The notes: a model not told the origin generated them from the letters alone. Positions 1-13,500 are shown, counted from the first letter of the stretch. The stretch: 64,000 nt of DNA from Siniperca chuatsi (GCF_020085105.1 NC_058063.1:23399012-23463011), one strand, 5' to 3'. Program-made: numbers and translations.

Positions 1-467
1 GCCCCTCACAGCTCTGCATATACATTATTTATTTAATTTAAAACAACTTGTTTTAAACGGTGGAGCTACTGTAGGGCGCCGCCCTCCCCGCTGGAAAGGG
101 CTATTTATTTTAGTCATTTTAAAATAAAACCTTTTTTAAATAAGCCATTTATTATTTGTATAAAATGTGCAACATATTCAATAACATGTGTGAAATATTA
201 AATATAAATCATATTTTATAGCTTCCTGTTTGTTCTCTGTCTGTAAGCAGTCTGAGCCAATCACAGGCTGACTGTGTGCACGTCCAGCCAATCATGTGCG
301 GAGAGACTTTGGCTGACAGCATCAGATGAGTGCAGTCGGACAGCCAGCAGGGGGCAGCACAGGAGCGCCACTTTGTTCAACAGATGATCATTTTCACTGT
401 AAAGTCTCAGCTTCAACTCAGGAAGTCAGCACATTCAGGGTTTCCTGGGAAAAGACTCCGCCATAAA
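1..467. other. No recognised feature
   Basis: AT-rich sequence with no exon-like or repeat-family signal that I recognise. The only long frame here runs into the TAA microsatellite and is not a gene. Confidence 0.5.
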
Positions 468-468
468 G

Positions 469-516
<48 letters not shown>
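468..516 (+). repeat. (TAA)n microsatellite, tail of the adjacent LINE
   Basis: About 16 TAA triplets. They directly abut the 3' end of the minus-strand LINE fragment, where sequence like 'ctttatttatagagca' is typical of fish L2 ends, so the array is probably the element's simple-repeat tail. Confidence 0.8.
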
Positions 517-1214
517 CTTTATTTATAGAGCATTTATCAAAACAAAGGACAAAGTGCTTCACAACAAGTAAAATAAAATACATAAAATACACAAAAGCAA
601 AATCAGGATCTGCTTTCAGATAAAAATGTGTTTTGAGACGAGACTTAAACGAAGACTCTGACTCAGACAGCCTGATGTCTTCGGGCAGGTTGTTCCAGAT
701 CCTCGGGGCCCTGATGGTAAAAGCTCTGTCCCCCTTTGTTTCCATCCTGGACTCAGGAGCAGACAGGAGACCCCTGCCCGAAGATCTCAGACTACGTGAA
801 GGTTCATAAGGGATTACAAGGTCTAAAATATAGTCTGGAGCCATGAAGAGCCTTAAAAGTAATCAACAAGATCTTAAAATCAGTCCTGAAACAAACAGGG
901 AGCCGATGTAAAGAGGCTGAACCAGGTGTGATGTGGTCGCACCTCTGGGTCCTGGTTTACAGCCGAGCAGCTGAGTCCTGTACAGTCTGCAGTCTGTCAG
1001 AGTTTTTAGATTAAGACGAGTGAACAGGCTGTTACAATAATCGAGGCGTGAGGAGATAAAAGCATGTACAGTATGCTGTATCACTAAACTTTAAAATAGA
1101 TCGGATTTTTGCAAAGTTTCTGAGGTGATAGAAACATGACTGGATGAGCTGAGTGACATGTTGCTCAAAACATAAATTGCTATCAAACAGGACACAAAGA
1201 AACAGGTTTGACAT
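517..1214 (-). mobile_element. L2-type LINE, decayed 3' fragment
   Basis: Minus-strand frames carry the conserved C-terminal end of an L2/CR1-like reverse transcriptase: a segment like 'HAFISSRLDYCNSLF' near 1030-1080, then 'ETKGDRAFTIRAPRIWNNLP' and 'FKSRLKTHFY' near 620-740. The reading switches frame at least twice (around 860 and 1040), so the copy is inactive. The 5' portion, with the endonuclease and RT catalytic motifs, is absent. Orientation and the simple-repeat tail fit target-primed insertion. The L2 assignment is by motif recognition, not by alignment. Confidence 0.75.
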
Positions 1215-3867
1215 GTTGTGACAAGGTTACCAGTATTTGTTTAGTGATGTGGCCCAATAACAAGGCTGCTGAACTGCGTTCATGTCACATGAGGACAAAT
1301 GTCAGGAAATGAAAACAGACACACCCACATGCAGTCCACATAACAAAGTCTGCAGTGTTGTTAAACAGCTGCTGCTTCAGTGAGTTGTTTCTAATCAGAA
1401 TCAGTCTGTCAGTATGTGAACACACAAGTGACTCTCAGTGTTTCACACAGAAGCATTTACAGGAAGACAGAAACAAACAGAGAGATGGTCGAAATCCACA
1501 CAGAACTGTTATATGCATACAAGTAGGTGAAACAGGTGTGTGTGTGTGTAAAGCAACAATGAACAACAACACGATGACAACGAGTCAAAGGTCTGGAATA
1601 AACACTGAGTAACAGGAAGACTGAAACTGCTCAGTGAAGGTGGCGGGTGGAGGTGGAGGTGGAGCTGCTGCTCCTCTTTGTTGTAACAAAGAAACTGCAG
1701 TCAAACATGCGGTGAAAGCCCCTGAAGCCAAACTCAGTCTCAGTTCTGTTTCCTGTGAATCGTTACAGAGCGATTACTGATGAAAGCTCTTGGAACTTGG
1801 CCCACAGCCACGTGAAGTCCTGAGTCTGGTTGAATGTGCCGTCTGAACTGAATTACTCAGAGCTGCTGTTCGTCACTTTGCTCTGTTTCCCCCTAACTTC
1901 TTTCTCTTTTGTTTCGGTTATTTTATCAGCAGCTTCAACAGCTTACAGGAACAGAGAACAACGTGGTGTTAGCTTTCAAATTTACATCATTTCCCTGAAG
2001 GCACCGGCGGGTAAAACTGGTCACATTTCAACAGGCCTGTGTGATAAGCCGTGATGGACTTAGTTTTAGTTTTCTGTCTCGTCATGTATCATCTTCACAT
2101 GCAGACATCACACAGCTCAGCGCTCAGTCTTCACAGAAATAAATACATAATCATAGGCCACAGAATAAATACAGCTACCAGCTGAGCTTTGAAAAACCCA
2201 GAAGGTCGTTGAAACCCACCACCCGGGTTCTGCAGGTTCATATTATAAACGTTTACATGCTCTTCACTGTGATGACATGAGACACAAACAGGAAAAAAGG
2301 CCTGCGGGATCGATGTTAAAAGAAAGTGCACGGACCTTTTTAAAAACATCAGCAGGCGTTCGACACACTCACAAACAGTTTGACTGTCAGCCTTCAACAG
2401 AGGCACTTCCTCTTCCATAACAGGAAACTCGTACCACATGTACATACACAGAACATAACATATATATCTTTTCACAACTCCGGTCGATGTGCTCAGCATT
2501 TCCACTGGAAACACATGACAGAAGAAGAAGTTCTACGTCACACTGCCTCTTGTTTCTACAGCAAAGATATGAAGATGATCTGAAAGAGAACCGGTCAGCA
2601 GGCACAAGCTGACATTTCAGGTGTTTCTATGATAAATAAATGAGCCAAGGTCTCAGTGCTCGGATCAGAGAGACTTTCAGTCCAAAGTCCAGAGGAAATG
2701 AAGGGTCACTGAACCAGTTAGATGAGAATATGCTGATACAGCAGCTGATCGGGAGGAGAACCTGACACTGGAACTGTTTGTGACGTTAATGAACATCATC
2801 TTCTTATTCTATTTCTGGAAATTCACCTCAGCGTAAAGCGATGAGTCTGCTGGGGAAACACGACTCGGGGCTTTTGTCATGTGACTCATTTTGTCCCCGC
2901 AGCAGACGGGATCATGTATGTGGCGTGTTGAGTTCAGGTCAGTCTGACAGAAACAGTCTTGTTTGATGTGAATCTGCCACAGTGCCTTCAGGTATAGAAG
3001 AATGAAAGAGCTGCAGTCTGCGGTCGCGTTATGTTAGGAGGAAGGACTGAAACACACCCGAGTCACACTGAGACGGGGGGAGGGCAAAGCTAACGGAGCT
3101 CAGAGCAGCTTCCAAGCACAAGCTCCACCCTCTGAATGTTCCACCATGTTCTCTCGCTACAGGCTCCGACATTTTCACTTCTCAGTTACAGTTCACGTTT
3201 TCGATCAGCTTTTATGACAGAAAGCTTCTCTTGCTTCCATCGGTTCAAAGTGAACAAATAACTGATGAATAACTGTTTTTAATAAATGCAGATGAAGTCT
3301 GAGGAGATAAAACTGACCCTGCTGGACTGAGAGGGATTCAGACAGTCCTGAGTTAGGACCCAGTGCTGTTTCAGGCACAGGTTAATCCGAGCCGAAACAC
3401 TGGCCACGGTTTGTAACACCGTGGCGATGTGCGGCTTCATGCCACTCTCAGGTGACATGAAGGCTCAGGTGTGTTCTGGTTCCAGAAAAGATCAGACCTG
3501 CATCAGAAGGTTTGTGGTGGGAAAGGACCTCTGTCGTTCACTCTACTTCTGTACCAGCAGAATTATAAGGCGCTCTTACTTTACTGAGTGTTGCACTGCA
3601 CCACATTTATGTGACAGCTGCAGTTACAGGTGACTCTCTGGACAGGTGGGACTGGGTCAGCTGCTCCTCTCCTCCAGCTGAGCTCAGGCTGCATTTATTC
3701 TACAAATACATCACAGCGTTAAGATGAACTGTTGCAGAAACAGAAACTAAATCCAGAATACAAACTACTCAAGTCGGTTCAGCTTTATTGGCACGAGACA
3801 CGGTAAAATAATATGATAATATGATACAATTACAGTTAAAAATACAAATAAGTGCGAACTATTTAAA
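1215..3867. other. Intergenic, no gene recognised
   Basis: I see no Ig exon, conserved peptide or complete signal exon. Frames of 60-127 codons exist on both strands but lack family resemblance and convincing splice context. The segment 3781-3860 starts with 'agctttattggcacgag', a phrase typical of retroelement tails in fish. Confidence 0.45.
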
Positions 3868-4018
3868 CACGTGTTTGTGTGTGTGTGTCTCTGTATGTGT
3901 GTGTCTCTGTGTGTGTGTGTGTGTGTGTGTCTCTGTATGTGTGTGTCTCTGTGTGTGTGTGTCTCTGTGTGTGTGTGTGTGTGTGTGTCTCTGTGTGTGT
4001 GTGTGTGTGTGTGTGTCT
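3868..4018 (+). repeat. (TG)n microsatellite with TCTCTGTA interruptions
   Basis: Roughly 150 bases of TG dinucleotides with recurring 'tctctg' interruptions. It is followed at 4019-4080 by a segment that closely resembles 60789-60856 ('acagagttgaact...aaatgttcctta'), which is also near TG and CT arrays, so this is a dispersed repeat family with an internal microsatellite. Confidence 0.85.
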
Positions 4019-4296
4019 TTAATGTTGAGAAATCTGATCACAGAGTTGAACTTGTTGAAGCAAATGTTCCTTATATCACTGAATGTTTTACTTGTACAAA
4101 CTTCTCACCAGCTACATTATTATTATGAAAAGAGTTAAAAACAAAGAAACATTGAAAACAGCGTCTGAAAGCAGAACAATAAACTGAAACATGTGATACA
4201 TGAAGTGAACACAGAGAGCAGTCTGATACAACACCCTGAGAAGAGTCATAAAGTGCTCGGCCAATCAGAAATGTTCAGCGCTGCAAGTGGAAACTT

Positions 4297-4302
4297 TTTA
4301 TT
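4297..4302 (-). terminator. Polyadenylation signal AATAAA for V-set gene 1
   Basis: AATAAA on the minus strand lies about 55 bases beyond the stop codon of the V-set gene at 4357-5773. Assigned by position only. Confidence 0.45.
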
Positions 4303-4356
4303 TTCATCTTCGCAGCAGGACACAAAGATTCACGAGGAAAAGAGATCTGAGACCTT

Positions 4357-5773
4357 TCACTCCAGCTGAAAGACACTTTCTGTCTCATCATCTTGGTGTG
4401 AGTTCTTCTCTGTGCGTCCTCTACGTTTTCTAAAGATCACCAAACCAACAACACCAACGACACCAACGACACCAACGACAAGAAGAAGCACAGCAACTGG
4501 CACACCAGCTCCAACTCTTCCTTGACCTGCAGAGCAGAAACAGGTGAGAGCTATCAGCTGTCAGGTGAACATGTCAGACATTATCTCCTGCACTCTGATC
4601 ACATGAGTCATAGCAGCTGTTTTCTCTAAAGTCTCATCAACAACATCTTTAGAAAACACAAACATCTGATCTGTGATCTGTTTCACTCTCAGCTCAACAA
4701 CCAGGAAGCAGCTTCACCTGCAGAGACACACTGAGCTCTATAACTCACCTGGGTCTGGGTCTGAGTGTGGGTCTGGGTCTGGGTCTGTCACTGTCAGGGT
4801 GATGATGCTGAAGGTCTCAATGGCTCTCTTCCTGCGTCTGTTGCTGTCAGCTGAAACTTGACACTCATATGTTCCAGTGTCGTTGGTGATGACGTTCTTC
4901 AGGACAACAGAAGTGTCTCCGTCCTTCATCTCTGGATCTCTCAGCTCCACTCGACCGCGGAAAGATGGAAGCAGGTAGTTTTCATTTAGATGGCCGTCTC
5001 TGAAGAGGAAGACATATTGATCTGACCCCAGGTCAGGTCTGCTCCACTCTATCAGTGTGATGTTGGCACCTCTGGGACCCCGACACTGAAGAGGGACGTC
5101 CTCCCCAGGCTTCACTGTTACCTCCTTTGTGTCTGAACAGAAACAGAAAATTCTCCAGTCAGGACTTGTAATGTTTCCTGTTGCCATCAAACACCTTTTC
5201 TTGCGACTGATGAAATAACAGCAGAGATCTCGTCTCTATAAAACAGCACATGTGAACTCAGCAGCTGAAACGAATCAAACCCTGTTCTCAGACTTCATTA
5301 AAGTCCTGAATGTTCACAGTCACGTTGTCCTGTACACCATTATCACTCGGACACAACTGAACACACAATTTAACTGATAAAAATGCCAAGTGTATTATTC
5401 TCTGGAAGCAGCAGCCCCCACCAAACAGACCAAGCTGCTGTCTCTGCTGTGATTGGCCCACAGTGTTGCAGAGTGACAGTGAGTCCTGTAGTGAATATTC
5501 ACATCAGTGACTGTCCACAAGTCTGCAGAGGAGCAAAGTAAACTGAGGACGCCCATCAGGACTTTCAGGGGGAATATCGGCCGATTCTGATCGATGAAGG
5601 TGAAACAGGAAGTTTCCACATTTCTGTTCTGATGATCTTTGAACAGAAGATAATAATTCCAAACCTCAGTACTACACACACACACACACACACACACAGC
5701 CCTTACCTTCACAGTGAACAATGATCCATGAACATGCGAACAGCCAGAGTGGCGCAGATGTTAAAGCAGCCAT
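4357..5773 (-). CDS. V-set Ig receptor 1, complete three-exon gene
   Basis: Minus-strand exons: 5707-5773 (signal peptide, begins MAALTSAPLWLFACSW), 4749-5132 (V-set domain), 4357-4526 (TM and tail, stop at 4357). Both introns are GT-AG and phase 1; the joined reading is 621 nt, 206 residues, without internal stops. The V domain shows B-strand 'PLQC', 'LIEWSRPD', 'FRGRVELRDPEMKDGD' and F-strand 'DTGTYECQ', as in MOG/butyrophilin/CAR-like domains. The V exon ends in repeated Asp-Pro from a GGGTCT hexamer. The TM helix is a run of Val-Val-Gly from a 9-base repeat, followed by 'FRKRRGRTEKN' and a short acidic tail with no ITIM. A CA microsatellite (5676-5698) lies just inside intron 1. Likely a type I surface protein; ligand unknown. 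Close paralogue of the locus at 37232-38031. Confidence 0.8.
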
Positions 5774-8328
5774 GACGGCAGAGCTGTCTTAAGCTGCTGA
5801 AGCTCCAACCAGTGACTTCTTCTTCCTGCTGTTCAGCTGTTGACACCAGACCCGCCCAGACATGAGGGGGGGGGGGATATCACGTGATTTCCAAGAAAGC
5901 AGAACTGTTAAGCTGCATTCAGGTTGTGTCAGACTTTTGGCTACTGACAGATTAACATGAGAAAATATAGAAACTATAAGACTGTTTGATTACTGTGATG
6001 TTAAAGTAAACTTATTAAATCACTGGTCCAAAATTAGTAACAATTTACTGCACCAACGTGAAGAAATCCCACATTTGACCTTTCACAAAAGTAATTCCTC
6101 AATAGGTTCACTGTTGTTTTGGCAACTGCTTCCTATGTCAAATTTGGTTACATTTCAATCCCACTTCAACCCCCCCAAGACAGTATAGGTGTTGCAGACT
6201 CACTTAAGCAACAACATCATGTACAAACTACGTTGTAGGCCTATTACACATATATTAAATAAAATTGTAATAAAATGTTGTTTTACTATGCAGTTTTTGA
6301 GAAAAGTCAAACAACATTATAACCTATTCATAATTTATTTACAATAATTTCGACTCTTATAAAATATTTTCCCTCAATTTTGGGAGCAATCCTGCTCACG
6401 GCGATCACGATTCTAATCAGAGCTAAAACACGTCGGTTCAGATAAAGTCTTGGTTAATTTGAATTGAGATTCCTCAAAGTAAAATATTTTTTTAAAATCA
6501 TCCAATGATAGAAGAGGAGAATAATACTGTTATCTAAGCTACTAAAGAAATTGCAGATGTCACACTTGAGACTGAGTTGACAAATGAAAGATGACCAGGT
6601 GCAAACCTACATTACGCCTACTTGGTTGTGTCACATTACATTTTATCATTTGCAGATATAATAATTCTCATAGTGAAACTGTACCAATTAGAAAACTGTA
6701 TTATGCAAGTAGTTTCCACAGCTTGAACAGAGCTTTGTTATCCATCATCCAATATATTGATGTGCAATCAAATGATTCATGATTGAAGATTATGCTAAGT
6801 CCATCATGTGAATGGATGGGCTTGTTTCTCTTAAGATTTGATCAAAGGTAAGACACCATACATTGGAAATGTCTGCGAAGCAATGCACAAATGTTTAATC
6901 AAAGGCCAGAATAGATAACAAACACACCAGACTGCCTACAGAGCTAATAAGTTATTTTCTTTTTCATGTTCTTTGAACAGGTACAGTGGGATGACTCGAC
7001 TTTAATAGTTATGAAGGACATCAGAAATATTTAGGACAGCAGCTGCTTTTGTTTCTACTCTGTAACAGATTCAACTTACATGTAGCGAAGTACAACACTT
7101 GAAATAAAAATACTCTAATAATAATAAAAGTACACAAAGGCTCCTGACTTTGTTACAGTAATAAGAGTAAATTTCATTTGTTACTTCCAGCCCTGCCTAA
7201 CACAGTATCACTAGTTACTACTGTGATAAATGAGTAGGCCTGCCACACTGATGGTTCAGACAGTTAATAATAACCCCACCCACAGGCTTACTTTACTCCA
7301 CCACATTTACGCATTTCACATTCATGATCAGATCAAGTCAAACATATCAGGCAGCACTGGACTTCAAACTCTGAAAGGAACCTTTCTTGGTACTTGACGT
7401 TTGATTGTTGAGTACTGGAACGTTTGTATATATAACGTGTGAGCACTGTTGCACTACTGGCAGCAAACAGGACCTGTGTGAAGCTTCTTGTGTTCAGTCA
7501 TTAAGAACACAGTCATTTACTTTGTATTTTTTTACATACTTGGACAAAATAACAAGAACATCCAACCCTGAGTCTGAAAACATATTCAATAACACATGTC
7601 CCCCAATTCAGATCGTCTTAAATCCCATGAACCAGTTACCACGAGCTGCTCCGTGACTGAGCGATGAAGACATCCACCAGATGTCAGCAGAGTTCCTCGC
7701 CAGCCAACAGGAGACAGAGTGACTCATCCCGTCCTCGTTCTGTTGATGCAGTACTGTGTTACGTCCAGCATGCACGTTCATGTTTAGGAACAGGATTCTC
7801 CAGCATAACTGCACCGATATGAGAAATATGAGCCTTTGGGGCCTTTCAGGCTTTAATCAGGTGTTTCAGGCTCTTCATCAGTGCCAATAACGGGACATTT
7901 ACTGTGACATTTGTTTGGCTGGTTCATTAAATACTTTCAGAAATGTGAGCAGAGTCTTCTTCTATTCCTGCAAAGCTTGTCTGGCAAAGTAGTGAAGCTT
8001 TCTCTGACTTGTAGGTCTTTAGAAATGTTGCATTTTCTCTGAAAATACTTTGAACAAAGAAACTCTTCTTGTCAGAACACTAAGTTAGACCAGAGATTTG
8101 CAAACTGTGAGGTGCACCTCCACAGGTGCAGGAGAGTTGGGGGCTCAGGAGTGGAGGGTGGGGGCGAGGAGGGAGAGAGCGGAGGCAGAGATACTGTGTG
8201 AGGTGAAAGGGACAGGTGCATGCAGGTGTTCTGAAACAACAGGAAGTCAGTGATTGTAGTTTGTCAGCAGACACAAACTCCTGGAGGAGACGAAGACACT
8301 TTCAAACACTTTGCACCGTGGCTCTGTT
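5774..8328. other. Intergenic, no gene recognised
   Basis: AT-rich, with no supported exon. The stretch about 7078-7330 has 'gtagcgaagtac...acttg' and 'tttactccaccacattt' phrases resembling a common teleost dispersed repeat, also seen near 24085-24130 and 31346-31390 ('gtaactaagtacatttacc'). A run of 13 G lies at about 5862-5874. Confidence 0.4.
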
Positions 8329-8905
8329 GGCTTCATCAGACCTTCAGCACACGCTGGGGCGGTTTGCAGCCGAGTGGGGAGCGGTCAGGATTGACAGTCA
8401 GCACCTCCAAGTCTGAGGCCACGGTTCTCAGCCAGAAAAGGGTCGTTTTCTCCCTCCGGGTTGGGAGGGAGTTCCAGTATCTCGGCTCCTGCTCACGAGT
8501 AAAGGTGAACTGGAGAGTGAGACTGACATGGTGCTGCGTCAGCAGTAATGTTGTGGTGAAGAGGCAGCTGAGCTGGGAAGCGAAGCTCTCAGTTTACCAG
8601 TCGATCCAACCCTCACTATGGTCCTGAGCTTTGGGGAGTGACCGAAACTTTCCTCCGCAGGGTGTCCGGGCCCCTCAGAGATATGAGTAAGGAGCTCAGA
8701 GTAGAGCCGCTGCTCCTCCGAGTCGAAAGGAGCCAGTTGAGGTGGTTCGGGCATCAGGATCCTCCTGCAGGGCGCCTTCCTGTGGAGGTTTCTGGGCACG
8801 TCCAACTGGTAGGAGACCCCCGGGGGTCTCATATAACGTGGGAATACCTGGGGATCTCCAGGAGGAGCTGGAAGACGTTGCTCGGGGAGAGGGACATCTG
8901 GGAAA
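8329..8905 (+). mobile_element. Rex3/RTE-type LINE, decayed RT C-terminal fragment
   Basis: Plus-strand frames match, piece by piece, the 3' half of the Rex3-like element at 44294-47177: 'GRFAAEW', 'SKSEATVLSQKRVV', 'YLGSCSRV', then 'FLRRVSGPLRDM', 'RVEPLLLRVERSQLRW'. The match to the C-terminal region is broken by several frameshifts and deletions, and no GATG tail is present. It is an old, dead copy. A long minus-strand frame here is only its antisense shadow. Confidence 0.8.
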
Positions 8906-9470
8906 TGCACACATTTAAAAAATGTAATAAAATATGTATTTCCTCTTGATTTCCTTTCAGCATCACGTGCCTCTGTTCCAGGAGGACTGTGGTTAGTTGT
9001 GACACCAGAGTGAGATGAGTTTTTCTTCCCTTATCACTGCACCTCATCGCTCTCTGTGCACAAATCCAGATGGTAAATGTGAAGCAGGACTCGCACTGAT
9101 CATCAAGCATCAGAAATGAAACCACAGTTCAGCTGCACAGTGAACACTCTACTGACACCTGCAACATCAAAAACAGAAGCAAGAGCAAAACATTTTTCAC
9201 ACAGGAAACTTGTACAGAATGTTTTGTACATTTTATAAAGATAACATCTTCATCACTAATATTTCCAGAGTAGAGAGAAACATTACATCTGTCTCTCAGT
9301 GAGCGCAGATCCACACTCAGGACCTCTCAGATGAACCACACTGCATGTCAAGCCTCTGTGCAGCGCTGTCACTTCCTGCCTGTGATTAATGCTCTCTGTG
9401 CTGCAGGGCCAAAGCTCTCCTGATGACCTGCTTCTTGTTAACTGAAGGAGAGAAAAAGTCAGTCACTCAC

Positions 9471-9480
9471 AAAGAGGAAG
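9471..9480 (+). promoter_or_regulatory. PU.1/ETS-like motif upstream of FcR-like gene 1
   Basis: AAAGAGGAAG lies 50 bases upstream of the ATG at 9530. PU.1 sites are an established feature of mammalian myeloid Fc receptor promoters; use here is inference. A similar 'acagaggaag' and a RUNX-like 'aaccacag' lie about 70-90 bases upstream of the ATG at 42612, and in mirrored form in unit B. Confidence 0.3.
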
Positions 9481-9529
9481 GAAGAGAGCTCGACTGGACT
9501 GAGTGAACAAGTGCTCACCAAGGGCTGCA

Positions 9530-10507
9530 ATGGGACAGACGTCTTTTCTGCTCTGTAAGTACAATCTGCCAAAAAACCAACAATGTTCATTGATATTGTT
9601 AGCACATAAGACTTTATTGATCACTGCAGGGAAAACGAGCAATAAACAGGAGCCTAAAGAGATTAAGACGCAGCAAACTGACGACTGTGGAGCTCAAACA
9701 GGCTGCTCAACAGGTTAAACAGGTTTTAAATCACTTTACTGAAATGCAGCGTTTAAAATAATAACATCTACACTGGGTCAACATATCTGTCTGCTCTCAT
9801 AACAATATATCATAACACATAACTCTACAATGCATCAATAATGAAATCTCATTATTAACTCTTGCAATTTATGTTAAAGGGTCGGTTAAAAACAAATATT
9901 TCAATAAATACGTAAAAAGAAAATCAATAGTAAAATAATAATTTATAGTAGGATGCATGAAATAGAAACACTGTAAAGATATAATACCATTAGGCTACTA
10001 CTAATAATAATAATATTATTTTGCATTGCACTGGGTCAGATCAGAGTCTGAGATCTTATAACTGTAGTTAGAGAAGTTGTGAGGTGGATGAAATATCAGT
10101 TATAAATACTCAACCGCCTTCAGTGTAGCCTCACTAGAATTAACCAGAAAAGACAATAAATAAAAGTCTACGGACGCCACAGAGAAGAAATAACCTGCCA
10201 CTTTTTATAGAATCGACAGCCAAATAAAACATCACCACAGCAGACATTCTTCAGTCAATCTGAGACAGACAGAGAGACAGGCAGAGAGACAGAGAGACAG
10301 ACAGACAGAGAGAGAGCGAGAGAGAAAGACAGAGAGACAGACAGACAGACAGACAGAGAGACAGACAGAGAGAGAGCGAGAGACAGACAGAGAGAGAGAG
10401 AGAGAGAGACAGACAGAGAGAGAGCGAGAGAGAAAGACAGAGAGACAGACAGACAGACAGACAGAGAGACAGACAGAGAGAGAGAGAGAGACAGACAGAG
10501 AGAGAGC

Positions 10508-10541
<34 letters not shown>

Positions 10542-13500
10542 GAGACAGACAGAGAGACAGACAGACAGACAGACAGACACCTGGTCTTTAAACAGTTACC
10601 TCTATAATTAAGCCTTTGGAACAAGCGTTTAGCAGAAGTCAGCATTAATGAGCTTTGTGTTCGACTGGAGTTCTGCAGGAAATGTGTTCTTGTAGAGAAA
10701 ACTACTGAGACGTTAAACATCCACCAACACGCAGTGCGTTCATGTAAGGCTGGTAGACACTGCAGTATTCCTTCAGTCTCCGTCCTCTGTCTGGTCTGCT
10801 TGGACGTTAAATCTCAAACCAACCTGAGTCTCGTTTCTCTTCAGTGCTGATCTCACTGCTGTGCTGCAGGACCGAAGGAGGTGAGTGAGCGTCTCCTCTC
10901 GTCAAACGCTTTCTGGAAAACGCTGATACAAGATGTGTGTTCTTTAAAGAGTCTGACGAACATCAATATTTCAAATATTTCAACACAAACTGATTCTGAG
11001 AACGTTTTAACGTACAGAAACTTAAAGGAACAAGATTTCTGCCATCAACATAACAACCAGCACAAAAACAGACTTCAGTGAAACTACCAGAAACAAACAG
11101 TGGAGTGAAAAGACCGGAACAAACATCTAAAAACAGGGACTCAAGCTGACATCAAGTCTCGAAAGTCGAAGCTCGATCAGATCTGACCTTCATGGTCTAA
11201 AAGCTTCATGTATGCATAGTGTGTGTTTGAACTAACATTTTATAACTGGAATTAGTCACGTCCCATTTGTTAGTTACAAACGATTCAAGAATCCAATTTT
11301 CCTTTTCATTGAATGTTTAAAAATATAAACAATTACAATGAAAACTGTAAGACTTTTCAGCTGATTTCAAACATGCCTGACCCCCCCAGCAAAATTAATT
11401 TTCAAGTAAAAAGAAAATAAATGAGACTAATTCAACAGTTCATTGTGAGTAGTGACCACTGTTGATTGATGAGGAGGCGTGAGTTGTGGTGCATTTCTGC
11501 TTCAGATTCAGATTGTTTTATCATGTGACTCAGATTTAAAGTATAACTCGTACGCTGCTGTAAGAAAAACACACAAGGAACCATTTAGAGCCAACTTAAA
11601 TTAAACATACATGGCAGCCAAACATCGGTTTAACAAGACAATCACAAAGAAAAAATGTTGAATGTCCCTGAATTCTGTCCAACAATATAATAAATGATGA
11701 CTCGATGGAATTTCCATTTATTTATTTTGAAACCACGCTGGGAAAACATTTTTTCCACCTAATGTTTTTATTTTTGTATTGTTGTATTATATTGTATGTC
11801 GTTATTCTTTTTCATAATTTCTGTCACTTCTGAGGACAATTTACTCAAAAGCCTTAGCTTGTAGTCTCTGTCAGCATCACACTCTTCAGTAATGGCACAG
11901 AAGTGTTTCTGGAGCTAAAGCTCTTCAGCAGCACTTCAGTTCAGAAAGCTTTGCTCAACAAACACAGAAGGTTTGTTAAACACAGTGAGGGATGTCAAGC
12001 TTTTACTGTGACGCCCTCTGGTCATTTAACCAAACATGCAACTAATTCCCTCAGCTGGTCTGACTGTGAGTCCCAGCAGCTCTCAGCTGTTTAGAGGGGA
12101 GTTTTTCTCTCTGAGCTGTGAGGAGGACGACAGCTCTGCTGGATGGACGCTGAGGAGGAACACAACCAGAGAAACCAGGACTCAGTGTGGAGCTGGCTGG
12201 GGAAGATCAGCTGGTTCTTCCTGTAAGATCAGCAACGTCCTCCCATTGGACAGTGGAGTTTACTGGTGTGAGTCCAGAGAGGGAGCAACCAGTAACACCA
12301 TCAGCATCACTGTCACTGGTAAGCTCAGACTGTGGAGTTAGTATTGATGAAGCTGTGTGTAAATGGATGAAATGCTGTAGTTTGTCTCTGTGTTGAGGTG
12401 GACCAGTGATCCTGCAGAGTCCTGTCCTCCCTGTGATGGAGGGACATGATGTCACTCTGCACTGTAAACCAAAGACCCCTCCCTCCGACCTCCCAGCTGC
12501 TTTCTATAAAGATGGCTCCCTCATCAGCACTGAGCCTACAGGCAACATGACCATCCACCATGTTTCCAAGTCTGATGAAGGCCTCTACAAGTGTCACATC
12601 AGCCGTCACGGAGAGTCTCCACCCAGCTGGATCTCTGTCTCAGGTGAGGAGGTCGAATATAATTCTCAGACTAACCTTGTTGTTTTCCAAGGTGGACATG
12701 TGGACATGAATTCCCCTCTGTGTGTCTCTCCGTGGACACGATACAGTACCTCTACCTTTAAACCATACATGTTCTGTGGACATGTGCAGCTAAACAGGCC
12801 TAATATCGTGATTCATTTTCAAATATTATTTGAAATCAGCTTCCAAACCTGGAAAATATAATAAACAACCTGAGTGAAGATTAGACTCTAATAAACCGAA
12901 AGAGGTTTCTATTAAAGGCCAGTATGAGAATAATAAGGATTTTAAAAACTGAATCATGCAAAGCGACTCTAGTGGAATCCAGAATAAATATAAAGAGCTG
13001 GAAATGAGCATAACAGGTCTTCTTTAAATCTAATAAACTGCACCCAGCCGAGTGGAAAAGACCAAATGGAGCAATAATAATGAATTAATTCAGTTTCTTA
13101 TTTTAATCTCATTACTGTCTGAACAGAAAAAGAGTGAATGTGTTTTCATTTAAGTGCTTCTGATAATTATTTTCTGTTCACTTTAGGGAAACCCACCACT
13201 ACACGTCCTCCCACCTCCACCTCTACTTCCTCCTCCTCCACCTTTGTTTCTTTGCCACCTCTCATTTTGATGTGGTCTGTTCCATCTTTCTGTGTTCTGG
13301 TTCTACTGGTTCCACTGGTTCTACTGTTGAGACGGTGTGTTCGGAGGAAACATAAAGGTTCGACACAGACTTCTGGATTTTACACTTAAGCTTCATTTTT
13401 CAGGACAATTTATTTTTAAAAATCTGTTTAACATGTTGTTCACACCCATGTCGTACAGTTCTACAGTTCATTATGGCTGCAGTCTTTCTGTTTACACTCT

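Noticed and set aside
2131..2514. 127-codon minus-strand frame with hydrophobic ends
   Set aside because: No family resemblance, no splice or signal context; likely chance.
10232..10720. 162-codon Cys-Leu-Ser-rich minus-strand frame
   Set aside because: Produced by the AGAC/AGAG microsatellite.
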